DNA from: JAGBWK01 sp964544595
GTDB taxonomy: Bacteria; Bacteroidota; Bacteroidia; Bacteroidales; Muribaculaceae
Direction of reading: 5' to 3'
Assembly (NCBI GenBank): GCA_964544595.1
Contig: CAZJBM010000015.1
Span: 1 to 63,069 of the forward strand
Length of the DNA stretch: 63,069 bases
This document shows, piece after piece, positions 42,982 through 51,695 of the stretch. Each line of letters opens with the position of its first letter. Within the stretch, counting starts at the first letter, position 1. The notes beneath the pieces were generated by a model. It was not told the DNA's origin, made no database searches, and saw nothing but the letters and a program-made list of their open reading frames with translations. The translations under genes were made by a program, and so were the position numbers.

Positions 42982-44052
42982 TCATTTTTGGGTTCGGGGA
43001 TAAACGATATCGCGGGCGGCTCTGACGTAACCGTCGTAATAGCCATTGTCGCCCTTAGCCATTTCGCGGATTTCAGACATCGGCAGGTTGTTGATCTTGT
43101 CGATCAGCAGAGGTGAACGACGCTGATAAAGTTCCATCGAGGCAGCGTCGAGCACCGCGTCGGTATACATGCCGGCTTGCGACGTAAGCATCTCGTCGAG
43201 CCGCTCATCGCTGTAATCCTTGATTTGCTCCCATGCTTGGCGCAGCTCAAGCACAAGCGACGCGCCGAACGAATATTGGGCATCTCCTTTGGCCGCAATG
43301 CTCCTGAGAGTGTCATCGTCGAGGCTCATAAGATAGGCCAATGTTTTATCGTCGGGGCGACTGGGCGCAGCGGGTTGCTGATTGGACACGAACGGGGGAG
43401 GCTCAACGGGGTCGGGAGCCGCCGTCACCGAGACCACAGGCTGAGGTTGGGAAATCTCGGCGGCCTTTTGCTCTGCAATCGACGCATAGCCGACCGCTCT
43501 CCACCAGCCCACCAACTCTGCCGCCACAATGCCTAAAATGTACAATATAATGCCAAATGCGCCTATATTGCCAGGCATTTCAACGAATATTCCTGTAACA
43601 ATCAGAAAAAAAGTAGCAAGAATCACACCTATTTTCGCGACTTCGAGGGGCTGAAAGAATTTATTCAATCGGGCAAGCCCGCACCAAAGCACTATCATCG
43701 AGGCTTGAAAAACAAGCACACAAAACCCGGCATAAGCCGAATCGAAGACGTTGTAATAATAGCTCGAATATAATCCAAGAGACAGTATCATGAAGATCAG
43801 CGAAATGCTGAGACACACTACGCCTCCCTGCGTCGTACGGATACCGGGGAGCACAATCTTTCGCTCTCTCGCCCATGATATTACTTTGGACAGCCCGGAA
43901 TTCCATATCATGGCTCCCGCAAACTGAACAAGGCATAGCACTATTGCCAGACCAATCTCCTCAGCGCCGACGAGGAAGAAAAACGGCAAAGCGGGGGCGA
44001 AAACGAGCGTAACGCCGATTGCGGCTGTTTTAAGGGATTTTTGAAGATTCAT
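42982..44052 (-). CDS. Polytopic membrane protein, paralogue 2
   Basis: 356 aa. Five to six membrane segments (to about residue 190) are followed by a proline-rich linker and a cytoplasmic helical domain. The latter has DDDTLRSIAAKGDAQYS, ERLDEMLTSQAG and a final SEIREMAKG...YYDGYVRAARDIV. The last motif is shared with the upstream paralogue, so the helical domain is a common module. Family unknown. Its ATG overlaps the preceding stop by one base (TAATG). Confidence 0.7.
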   Translation of the reverse strand: MNLQKSLKTAAIGVTLVFAPALPFFFLVGAEEIGLAIVLCLVQFAGAMIWNSGLSKVISWARERKIVLPGIRTTQGGVVCLSISLIFMILSLGLYSSYYYNVFDSAYAGFCVLVFQASMIVLWCGLARLNKFFQPLEVAKIGVILATFFLIVTGIFVEMPGNIGAFGIILYILGIVAAELVGWWRAVGYASIAEQKAAEISQPQPVVSVTAAPDPVEPPPFVSNQQPAAPSRPDDKTLAYLMSLDDDTLRSIAAKGDAQYSFGASLVLELRQAWEQIKDYSDERLDEMLTSQAGMYTDAVLDAASMELYQRRSPLLIDKINNLPMSEIREMAKGDNGYYDGYVRAARDIVYPRTQK

Positions 44053-45128
44053 TATTTCATCAATGACTTAGCCGCGCGCACGTAGCCTTTAAAATATTCA
44101 TCGGGATTGTTGGCGATTTCACTGATTTGCTCAGGGGTGTAACGCCGAAGTTCGCCAAACAGCAGCTCACTGCCCCTGTCGAAGAGTATCATCGAAGCCT
44201 CTTCCTGCTCCTCAACGGAATATCGATCGGTAGTGTCGCGCAACATACTCATAAGCTCGCTATCGGAAGCTGACTTCAGCCCCGACAGAGGCTCAGCGAC
44301 AGCCTGAGCGGGTTGAGGTTGGGATTGATTCCCGAAATCAAATTGCTGGCCATAGACGCCGTAACCTCCATTATCGGCCACGGGGTTGAACGCGGAGGGC
44401 ACGACTTTAGCCCCGGCGGCCCGACGATTGCGATTAGCCAATGGCACAGTGCCCCTTCGCGGGCCCGATGATGCCGGAACCGCGGAATAAGAATGATTTT
44501 CTTTGCCGACAGAAGCGAACGACACCCACCATCCGACGCATGCGCCGATCATGCCCAACACGTAGAATGTCAAAGCTATTTCGCATATGGTCTCCATACT
44601 TTGCCATGCCGACCATAAATCAAATCCCGCATCAGTCATACTCATCACCTCGAAATCGATATACGTAAACAGCAGACTACCTAAGACGAGAACCCCGAAT
44701 CCTATAACCGAAATAATCATCGGTTTAGAGCTACGATAGAGCAAAAGGCATCCCACGCCGCCTGCAATATACGATGCGAGCCATATAAAATCGAGGATAA
44801 AGGCGCGGGCCATCACAGAGCTTCCTAAGCCATCAAATAACATGAAGTCATAACCGAGCCTCAAAATAAGCATCAACACGCTCATGGCGAGCAGGCAACC
44901 GAAAGCCGGCTTCATGTCGGAAAGTTGCGGAGCGGCTAACCCCATAATCATGCCCGCGGCCACACATAAATATCCGATGTAAGAGAAAGCATTATTCAGT
45001 GAGGGGATAGGATCAGGAATATCGATATGCGACAAATTAAGCAGATTTATAATAATGATCAAAGCAAACATTAATGTAAATCCGATCGAAGAGAGGAGAT
45101 AGGTCGTACGAAGTTTTTTTAAATACAT
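44052..45128 (-). CDS. Polytopic membrane protein, paralogue 1
   Basis: 358 aa from ATG 45128 (MYLKKLRTTYLLSSIG); the frame opens at a GTG 69 bases upstream, which would add a charged extension before the first membrane segment. Six segments to about 200, then a Pro/Gln/Asn-rich linker (FDFGNQSQPQPAQAVAEP) and a C-terminal helical module with SDSELMSML, EEASMILFDRGSE and QISEIANN...GYVRAAKSL. Same layout as paralogue 2. No recognised family. It is the first gene of the operon 45128-40827. Confidence 0.7.
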   Translation of the reverse strand: MYLKKLRTTYLLSSIGFTLMFALIIIINLLNLSHIDIPDPIPSLNNAFSYIGYLCVAAGMIMGLAAPQLSDMKPAFGCLLAMSVLMLILRLGYDFMLFDGLGSSVMARAFILDFIWLASYIAGGVGCLLLYRSSKPMIISVIGFGVLVLGSLLFTYIDFEVMSMTDAGFDLWSAWQSMETICEIALTFYVLGMIGACVGWWVSFASVGKENHSYSAVPASSGPRRGTVPLANRNRRAAGAKVVPSAFNPVADNGGYGVYGQQFDFGNQSQPQPAQAVAEPLSGLKSASDSELMSMLRDTTDRYSVEEQEEASMILFDRGSELLFGELRRYTPEQISEIANNPDEYFKGYVRAAKSLMK

Positions 45129-45211
45129 AATAAACTGAAAATTACGGGCGGGATTGATTGAATAGTGTATACGCTTTATGCCCTTAAAGTGACTCACTTG
45201 TTATTTTGCTT

Positions 45212-45243
45212 CAAAGTTAAGTTTTTTTTGCCGCTGAATCAAA
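45212..45243 (-). promoter_or_regulatory. Promoter of the five-gene minus operon
   Basis: On the minus strand TTTG (45243-45240), exactly 20 bases, TAACTTTG (45219-45212). It drives 45128-40827. Its -33 element lies 10 bases from the -7 box of the divergent legG, so the two promoters interlock. Confidence 0.7.
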
Positions 45244-45253
45244 CGATTTTTGC

Positions 45254-45261
45254 TAAATTTG
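45254..45261 (+). promoter_or_regulatory. -7 box of legG, leaderless
   Basis: TAAATTTG at 45254-45261 and only 4 bases to the ATG at 45266. A TTTG at 45227-45230 lies 23 bases upstream, slightly beyond the usual spacing. Confidence 0.5.
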
Positions 45262-45265
45262 CCGT

Positions 45266-46441
45266 ATGAAGAAAAAAATCGCAATCGTCACTTCAACGCG
45301 AGCCGACTGGGGATTACTCTCACCCCTGGCCCGACTGTTGAAAAACGACCCCCGCGCCGACCTGATCATCGTTGCCACAAACATGCACCTTGATCCCCGG
45401 CTCGGCATGACAGTCAACGAAGTGGTGTCGGATGGTTTCACGGTCGACTACCGAGTGGAGATGACCCCCGAGGGGGACGCTCCCGAGCAGATAGCCCTGG
45501 CCATGAGCCGCTGCACAGCCGGATTCGCCAGCGTGTTTGCCCAGGCAAAGCCCGATATGATAGTGATATTGGGCGACCGCTATGAGATGCTCGCGGTCGC
45601 TTCGGTTGCCACGGTAATGAGCATACCGATCGCCCACATATCGGGCGGAGAGATCACCGAGGGGGCTTTTGACGACAATATCCGCCACGCTATCAGCAAA
45701 TTGTCGTCGCTGCATTTCGCCACGACCGATGAGCATCGAAATCGACTTATCGCAATGGGCGAACAACCCTCAACCGTAGTCAACGCCGGAGCGCTCGGAG
45801 TCTACAATATTCTCAACACCCCTCTACTCTCCCGAAGCGAATTGGAAGACTCACTCGGCTTCGCGCTCCACTCCCCTACCCTGCTTGTCACCTATCATCC
45901 GGCAACGAACGACAGCGAAGACCCGCTGAAACGATTCGGCGACCTTCTGACCGCGCTCGACCGATTCCCGGAGTGCGAAATTCTCTTCACTTATCCCAAC
46001 AACGACCCGCGAGGAAGCGGCATAGTCGAAATGATAGAGAAGTATGCCGCCACCAATAAAGGGAGAGTCAACGTGGTGCCCTCTCTTGGAAGAGTCCGCT
46101 ACCTATCAGCCCTACAATTTGTCGACGCCGTTGTGGGGAATTCGTCAAGCGGAGTGGTTGAGGTGCCTTCGGCCGGGATACCTACCGTCGACGTCGGCAT
46201 ACGGCAACGCGGACGCGCGGCAGCTGACTCCGTGATCCATTGCGGCGACCAACCCGACGAGATAGCTGACGCGATTTCGCTCGCTCTTTCACCTGAATGG
46301 CGAGAGCATTGCCGCAAAACAAGCAATCCATACGCCAATCCCCGCACAGCTGAAATCATCGCCGAAACGCTTTTATCGGCCAATCCCGACGACCTTCTCC
46401 CTAAACGTTTCCACGATACGCCCGCAGCACAGATGCCATAG
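45266..46441 (+). CDS. legG: Hydrolysing nucleotide-HexNAc 2-epimerase (NeuC/LegG)
   Basis: 391 aa, GT-B-like epimerase. Motifs are TSTRADWGLLSPL at 9-21, VILGDRYEMLA near 99, HISGGEITEGAFDDNIRHAISK near 115-140, GNSSSGVVEVPS near 291 and a conserved GIRQRGR. It releases the nucleotide and inverts C2, giving ManNAc from UDP-GlcNAc (NeuC) or the 2,4-diacetamido trideoxymannose from nucleotide-diNAcBac (LegG). Legionaminic use is preferred here because of the LegB-like and PtmE-like genes. With neuA 38 bases downstream. Confidence 0.85.
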   Translation: MKKKIAIVTSTRADWGLLSPLARLLKNDPRADLIIVATNMHLDPRLGMTVNEVVSDGFTVDYRVEMTPEGDAPEQIALAMSRCTAGFASVFAQAKPDMIVILGDRYEMLAVASVATVMSIPIAHISGGEITEGAFDDNIRHAISKLSSLHFATTDEHRNRLIAMGEQPSTVVNAGALGVYNILNTPLLSRSELEDSLGFALHSPTLLVTYHPATNDSEDPLKRFGDLLTALDRFPECEILFTYPNNDPRGSGIVEMIEKYAATNKGRVNVVPSLGRVRYLSALQFVDAVVGNSSSGVVEVPSAGIPTVDVGIRQRGRAAADSVIHCGDQPDEIADAISLALSPEWREHCRKTSNPYANPRTAEIIAETLLSANPDDLLPKRFHDTPAAQMP

Positions 46442-46479
46442 TTTGAAATAAATTAGTAAATTCGCGTAAAATTACCGAG

Positions 46480-47178
46480 ATGAACGATTTGGCCCCATTA
46501 GTGATCATACCCGCCCGCGGAGGCAGCAAAGGCATTCCCCACAAAAACATAGTCGATTTGTGTGGTCGGCCGCTAATCGCATACACAATCGACGCGGCTA
46601 AGCACATCGCTCCGGTAAGCAACATTATTCTTTCGACCGACGACCCCGAAATCGCAGCCGTCGGGAAAGCTGAAGGGCTGGACGTCAAATATATGCGCCC
46701 CCCGGAGCTTGCGACCGACACCGCCGGGTCGCGCGAGGTGATTCTTCACGCGATGGAATGGGCCGACAACAATGGCATCACATATGACAGCGTGGTTCTT
46801 CTGCAACCCACCTCTCCACTACGCAACGCCGACGACATTAAAGCCGCAATGGAGAAATACTCTCCGTCGGTCGACATGGTTGTCACAGTAAAGGAAGCAT
46901 CGAGCAACCCCTACTACAACTGTTTTGAGGTCAACCGCAAAGGCGTGCTTAAGATATCTAAAGGCAAAGGGCTTTACACGCGGCGGCAGGACGCGCCTCC
47001 GGCCTACGAATACAACGGCGCGGTCTACGTGATTAATCCGCAGTCAATCCGCGAAATGCCAATGGGAGCGTTCCCGCGTAAAATACCAAGCCTCATGCCG
47101 GCGGAGCGTTCAGTCGACATCGACACGCCTATCGACCTTATAATCGCAACCACTTTAATGCAGCAACAAAATGACTGA
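46480..47178 (+). CDS. neuA: CMP-nonulosonate cytidylyltransferase (NeuA/LegF)
   Basis: 232 aa. The signature IPARGGSKGIPHKNI is at 8-22, with STDDPEI near 50 and LLQPTSPLR near 108. It activates N-acetylneuraminate or legionaminate with CTP. It could serve either acid; neighbours favour legionaminate. A -7-like TAAATTCG at 46457-46464 lies before it. It overlaps the next gene by 8 bases. Confidence 0.9.
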   Translation: MNDLAPLVIIPARGGSKGIPHKNIVDLCGRPLIAYTIDAAKHIAPVSNIILSTDDPEIAAVGKAEGLDVKYMRPPELATDTAGSREVILHAMEWADNNGITYDSVVLLQPTSPLRNADDIKAAMEKYSPSVDMVVTVKEASSNPYYNCFEVNRKGVLKISKGKGLYTRRQDAPPAYEYNGAVYVINPQSIREMPMGAFPRKIPSLMPAERSVDIDTPIDLIIATTLMQQQND

Positions 47179-48199
47179 TTTCAAACGATATATCGTCGCC
47201 GAAGACACATCTATCAAGGAGGCGCTCCGGAGGCTCAATGAGCTGTCGGGCGACGTGATGACGCTGCTTGCGGTTGATTCGCGGAATCGCATGGTAGGCA
47301 CACTCACCGACGGGGATGTGCGCCGCGCTATCATTTCCGGGGCTCAGTTAGACACCCAGGTAAAGCAAGTGATGCACCGCGACTTCAAATACATATCAGA
47401 TGAAGCAGGTCAACATCGCGCATTGCGCCCGCTCCGCGAGATAGGCATAAAGCTTTTGCCCGTGCTCAACGGCTCGCGCGAAATAGTGCGCATCGTCGAC
47501 TTGCGGCGCACAAAAGCGTTGCTACCGTTAAGCGCACTGATAATGGCCGGGGGCAAAGGGGAGCGGCTGCGGCCACTGACCCTAACCACCCCAAAACCGA
47601 TGCTCGAAATCGGCGGAAAGCCTATTATCGACTACAACATAGAAGCCCTCACGGCTGTCGGTATCAATGATATTAGGGTGAGTGTCAACTATTTGGCCGA
47701 GAAGCTCGAATCACATTTTTCGGGCTCACACGTCAGATGCATACGCGAGACCTCTCCGCTCGGCACCATCGGGGCGTTGGCCGAAATCGAAGATTTTAAA
47801 CATGACACTGTGGTTGTGATGAACTCCGATTTGCTCACCGACATCTCGTTTGAGGATATGTATGAAAAGCATATCGCAGAGGGCGCTGATATTACCATCG
47901 CCGCCACGCCTTACACTCAGGCTGTTCCCTACGCCATACTGCAAACCGAGGGAGACCGCGTGGTCGCCCTTGAGGAGAAACCTGTCTACTCCTACTATGC
48001 CAACGCCGGCATATACATGCTATCGGCCCGCGCGGCAAAGCTCGTGGAAAAGGGGAAACGAACCGACGCAACCGACCTGATAGAGCTTGCCATCAATACC
48101 GGCATGAAGGTAATATATTTCCCGATCACGGGCACCTGGATTGACATAGGCTCTCCGGCCGATTTCAGCCACGCCTGCGACCTAATGAAGAACAAGTAG
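47171..48199 (+). CDS. CBS-domain nucleotidyltransferase (PtmE/LegX-like)
   Basis: 342 aa. Two CBS repeats (about 1-115; VGTLTDGDVRRAI near 42-54) precede a sugar-1-phosphate nucleotidyltransferase domain, ALIMAGGKGERLRPLT at about 121-136 and KPMLEIGGKPIIDY. This fusion is typical of PtmE/LegX, which makes GDP-GlcNAc from glucosamine-derived phosphate in Campylobacter legionaminate synthesis. That points to GDP-linked rather than UDP-linked intermediates. It ends the legG-neuA operon. Confidence 0.85.
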   Translation: MTDFKRYIVAEDTSIKEALRRLNELSGDVMTLLAVDSRNRMVGTLTDGDVRRAIISGAQLDTQVKQVMHRDFKYISDEAGQHRALRPLREIGIKLLPVLNGSREIVRIVDLRRTKALLPLSALIMAGGKGERLRPLTLTTPKPMLEIGGKPIIDYNIEALTAVGINDIRVSVNYLAEKLESHFSGSHVRCIRETSPLGTIGALAEIEDFKHDTVVVMNSDLLTDISFEDMYEKHIAEGADITIAATPYTQAVPYAILQTEGDRVVALEEKPVYSYYANAGIYMLSARAAKLVEKGKRTDATDLIELAINTGMKVIYFPITGTWIDIGSPADFSHACDLMKNK

Positions 48200-48330
48200 A
48201 CCTCATTTTCACCAACAAAAGTAACCCCAAAGGCGTTATTTATATATAACTCAAAAGAGGAAAAGAGCTATAATAAGCCTAAAATCCTTCGCTAAAACAT
48301 AATTACGAATCAGAAAACATAAAAAAGCTC

Positions 48331-49524
48331 ATGGCTGACAGCAACTTCATAGATTACGTGAAAGTACTTTGCCGCTCAGGCAAAGGAGGCGCCGGCTCGC
48401 GCCATTTTCATCGCGCTAAATATGTGCCCAAAGGTGGCCCCGACGGCGGCGACGGCGGCCGCGGCGGTCACATCATACTTCGCGGCAACAGAAATATGTG
48501 GACGCTCCTTCCGCTCCGTTACCGCCGCCATATCTTCGCCGAGAACGGCCAAGCAGGCTCTGAGGGACGTTCGTTTGGCAAAGACGGTAAGGACGTGATA
48601 GTGGACGTACCGTGCGGCACAGTGGTATTCGATGCCGAAACCGGCGAATTTCTTTGCGAAGTTACAGAAGACGGCGAGGAGGTAAAGCTGCTCAAAGGTG
48701 GCCGGGGAGGTCTGGGCAACTGGCACTTCAAAAGCGCCACCAATCAGGCCCCGCGCTACGCTCAGCCTGGCGAGCCGGCTATCGAAAAAAGCGTTATCTT
48801 AGAGTTGAAGCTGCTTGCCGATGTCGGCCTTGTGGGATTTCCCAATGCCGGAAAGTCGACTCTGCTTTCAGCCGTATCAGAAGCGCGCCCGAAGATAGCC
48901 GACTATCCGTTCACCACAATGGAGCCGCAACTCGGCATCGTATCATATCGAGGAGGGCGGTCATTTGTGATGGCCGACATTCCGGGCATAATCGAAGGCG
49001 CGGCCGACGGCAAAGGCTTAGGTTTAAGATTTTTGCGCCATATCGAGCGAAACGCGGTGCTCCTGTTCATGGTTCCCGCTGATGCCGACGATATTGCAGA
49101 GCAATACCGCATACTACTCGGAGAGCTTGAGCAATTCAACCCGCAGCTGATGGATAAACCGCGAGTACTCGCGATTTCAAAATGCGATATGCTCGACGAC
49201 GAGCTTATCGAGGAAATCAAGAAAACACTGCCCGACGTCCTGCCTCACGTGTTCATCTCAGCCGTTACAGGCATGGGAATCCAGGATCTTAAGGATATAT
49301 TATGGGGCCAGATTACAGACGAGCGCAACCGCATCGAGCCTGAGCCTATCACCCATCGTCCGCTCGACGTGCGTCACCGAGTGCGCGAGGAAGATGAATT
49401 CATTTTCGAGCAAGAGCCTACCGACGACGATCTCGACGAACTCAGCGACAAGGATTGGGACGAAATCGGATGGGAATACGGCGACGATGTCGACGAAACT
49501 GACGACAATAACCCGAAGAAATAA
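48331..49524 (+). CDS. obgE: GTPase Obg
   Basis: 397 aa. The glycine-rich Obg fold occupies 1-160 (GGDGGRGGH, GKDGKDVIVDVPCGT), then the G domain with GFPNAGKST near 168, DIPGIIEGA near 215, and SKCD near 288. A strongly acidic C-terminal tail follows (about 340-397), normal for Obg. It acts in late 50S assembly and in stress control. Separated from the sugar genes by 131 bases in which I see no clear promoter. Confidence 0.96.
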   Translation: MADSNFIDYVKVLCRSGKGGAGSRHFHRAKYVPKGGPDGGDGGRGGHIILRGNRNMWTLLPLRYRRHIFAENGQAGSEGRSFGKDGKDVIVDVPCGTVVFDAETGEFLCEVTEDGEEVKLLKGGRGGLGNWHFKSATNQAPRYAQPGEPAIEKSVILELKLLADVGLVGFPNAGKSTLLSAVSEARPKIADYPFTTMEPQLGIVSYRGGRSFVMADIPGIIEGAADGKGLGLRFLRHIERNAVLLFMVPADADDIAEQYRILLGELEQFNPQLMDKPRVLAISKCDMLDDELIEEIKKTLPDVLPHVFISAVTGMGIQDLKDILWGQITDERNRIEPEPITHRPLDVRHRVREEDEFIFEQEPTDDDLDELSDKDWDEIGWEYGDDVDETDDNNPKK

Positions 49525-49548
49525 ATCAAGCGAAATAATGTTACCGAT

Positions 49549-49575
49549 GACCCCGTCACCAAAAATGGCGGGGTC
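49549..49575 (+). terminator. Terminator of obgE
   Basis: GACCCCG (49549-49555) and CGGGGTC (49569-49575) with further CC/GG pairing around an A-run loop; a short T-rich stretch follows. Confidence 0.6.
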
Positions 49576-49583
49576 TCGTTATC

Positions 49584-49657
49584 TTAGAGCCTGTCCCATA
49601 AAATATGTTAACGCTGAGGTTGCATATCCCGGAGGGATTTTGGAGGACAGGCTCTTA
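49584..49657. mobile_element. 68-base miniature insertion element
   Basis: Between direct repeats TTA (49584-49586 and 49655-49657) lie 68 bases that start GAGCCTGTCC and end GGACAGGCTC, perfect 10-base terminal repeats. The first 56 bases match the element end at 104-49, and the last ten are the opposite tip. The internal part of the element is gone and no protein is encoded. It looks like a solo deletion derivative moved or left by the same insertion sequence. Confidence 0.75.
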
Positions 49658-49687
49658 AAGTCAGTCGGAAAGGCTTTTTACACAGTC

Positions 49688-50710
49688 CTAAATGCTGATC
49701 GGCTGATCGGGGAGGAAATCGGCGGTTGCCTCCCGGCCGATAACGCTATCCCAAAGCATGGGCGAAATACCGTCGGCCGGACGCTTCACCGCGAGGTTAT
49801 CTTCGGTCAGCTTCTCCCCTTTCGCTATAGCTCGACGAGCAACGATACTTTTACGGGCAATGAGTATATTGGGGCGCTCGGCGTCGGCAACCTGCTTATC
49901 GCCGGAGCCAATCGCCTTTTCGATATGCCTGATAGAGCTGACCATTGACGCTAACTCGTCGGGCTGTAGCGACGCTCTGTGGTCGGGGCCTTCCATTGTA
50001 CGATCGAGGGTGAAATGCTTCTCAATAATCATCGCCCCCATGGCCACGGCAGCTATCGGCACCTCTATGCCCTTTGTATGGTCACTATAACCGACCATTC
50101 CCGCCCCGAGACGGCGGAGCGCATCCATGGCTTTTAAATTAACTGATTCGTAGGGGGCAGGATACTGCGTTGTGCAATGAAGCAGCGAGATGTCGGCTCT
50201 GGCCACCCCGCCATCGGTCAAGACCTTCATCGCGGCCTCGATTTCAGGAACGACGGCCATGCCGGTAGACATTATGACACGTCGGCCAGGGGCAGCGATA
50301 CGCCTGAGATACGGGAGATTTGTGATTTCGCCCGACGGTATCTTCCAATAATCCATATCGAGAGCCGCGAGGCAATCAACCGACGGGAGATCGAACGGCG
50401 TTGACATAAACCCGATACCCTTCTCCCGGCATATCCGGCTCAACTCTTCGTAGGCTGAGAGGGGGAGATGAATACGGCGGCACATTTCGAGCTGGCTTTC
50501 AGCGGATCCCGTAGTCTCCTTTTGATACTCGGCCTTCGGAGCATAGCATGAGATGACTTCCTCGGGAACGGCTGTTTGGAATTTCACATAATCGGCACCC
50601 GCGGCAGCTGCGGCCGAAATCATCTCGACAGCCAAACCGAAGTCTCCGTTATGGTTAACTCCGGCTTCGGCGATAATGATAGTATGAGGTTGCGCGCTAA
50701 GCTTTGACAT
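49688..50710 (-). CDS. neuB: Nonulosonic acid synthase (NeuB/LegI)
   Basis: 340 aa. TIM barrel with IAEAGVNHNGD at 13-23, DYVKFQT near 40, FDLPSVD near 109, KIPSGEI near 122, GYSDHT near 208 and EKHFT. A C-terminal antifreeze-like SAF domain covers about 275-340 (RRAIAKGEKLTEDNLAVKRP). It condenses phosphoenolpyruvate with ManNAc or the LegG product. It is on the opposite strand to legG/neuA, about 1.5 kb past obgE, so this pathway step is separately transcribed with manA. The manA stop lies 14 bases within its start. Confidence 0.9.
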   Translation of the reverse strand: MSKLSAQPHTIIIAEAGVNHNGDFGLAVEMISAAAAAGADYVKFQTAVPEEVISCYAPKAEYQKETTGSAESQLEMCRRIHLPLSAYEELSRICREKGIGFMSTPFDLPSVDCLAALDMDYWKIPSGEITNLPYLRRIAAPGRRVIMSTGMAVVPEIEAAMKVLTDGGVARADISLLHCTTQYPAPYESVNLKAMDALRRLGAGMVGYSDHTKGIEVPIAAVAMGAMIIEKHFTLDRTMEGPDHRASLQPDELASMVSSIRHIEKAIGSGDKQVADAERPNILIARKSIVARRAIAKGEKLTEDNLAVKRPADGISPMLWDSVIGREATADFLPDQPISI

Positions 50711-51653
50711 ATAAGAAGGTAGCTTTGCCCGAGACTGTCACCTCAGCAGCGGTGGCGGGGATTAACGCTGTCTCGAATTGATTAACCTTTACAGACTCGG
50801 CGCCGGCGGCTTTAACTTCCATAGCACCGGCGACGCAAATCACTATCGTAAACGAGTCGAGGTCGGACGGAAGATTCATCGAGCCATCAATAGTCACCCG
50901 CTTCACATCGAAATATTTGCACTTAACGAGCTCGGCAACGGGCGCGTCGCGGTCATATTCGGTAGAATATGAGGAATTCACTGTGTAGTCGATGGCTTCG
51001 CGCGCTTGCTCGGTATGAAGTTCGCGAAGATTTCCCTGAGCGTCGCGACGGTCGAAATCATATACGCGATAAGTGATGTCGCTCGTCTGCTGAATCTCGG
51101 CGAGCAGATTCCCTGCTCCGATTGAATGAATACATCCGGCCGGAAGGAAGAAGAGATCGCCGGGGCGGGTATCATTGACGCCGATAGCGTCCATTATGGT
51201 ATGATCGCCGACCATACGCATATAGTCGTCGGGAAAGATTTTCTTTGTAAGCCCCGCGAAAACTTTGGCGCCAGGCTCGGTCTCAAGTATATACCACATC
51301 TCAGTCTTACCGAAGCATCCATGACGCTCGGCGGCGAGCTCATCGCCCGGGTGGACCTGAACAGAGAGATTATGGCTCGCGTCGATTATCTTAACAAGCA
51401 GGGGAAATTTTTCGCCGAATGATTCGTAAACGCGCTTGCCAACGAGATTGTCCTTATGCTTTGCCACAATATCCGAAAGGCTCATACCCTTTTCCTCGCC
51501 ATTGGCCACTACCGATTCATGGCCTTCGACACCCGATATTTCCCAGCTCTCCCCTATGCATGGAGGAGCGTCGGAAATGCCTTTACGAGCAGCGATTTTC
51601 TCGCCGCCCCAAATGACTTGTTTAAGATATGGAACAAATTTATAGATTTGCAC
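50697..51653 (-). CDS. manA: Mannose-6-phosphate isomerase, class I
   Basis: 318 aa, short Bacteroidota form. Metal-binding QVHPGDELA near 99-107, EMWYIL near 118, and PAGCIHSIGAG near 172 are visible. It interconverts fructose-6-phosphate and mannose-6-phosphate, feeding GDP-mannose for surface glycans. It overlaps neuB by 14 bases, and follows folK by 42. Confidence 0.92.
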   Translation of the reverse strand: MQIYKFVPYLKQVIWGGEKIAARKGISDAPPCIGESWEISGVEGHESVVANGEEKGMSLSDIVAKHKDNLVGKRVYESFGEKFPLLVKIIDASHNLSVQVHPGDELAAERHGCFGKTEMWYILETEPGAKVFAGLTKKIFPDDYMRMVGDHTIMDAIGVNDTRPGDLFFLPAGCIHSIGAGNLLAEIQQTSDITYRVYDFDRRDAQGNLRELHTEQAREAIDYTVNSSYSTEYDRDAPVAELVKCKYFDVKRVTIDGSMNLPSDLDSFTIVICVAGAMEVKAAGAESVKVNQFETALIPATAAEVTVSGKATFLYVKA

Positions 51654-51695
51654 TGTTCAAACTATTGATTAAGATGTGTGGGTAAGACCGTGATT

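Noticed and set aside
48200..48330. Promoter or riboswitch before obgE
   Set aside because: AT-rich, but I find no -33/-7 pair with proper spacing and no stable stem.
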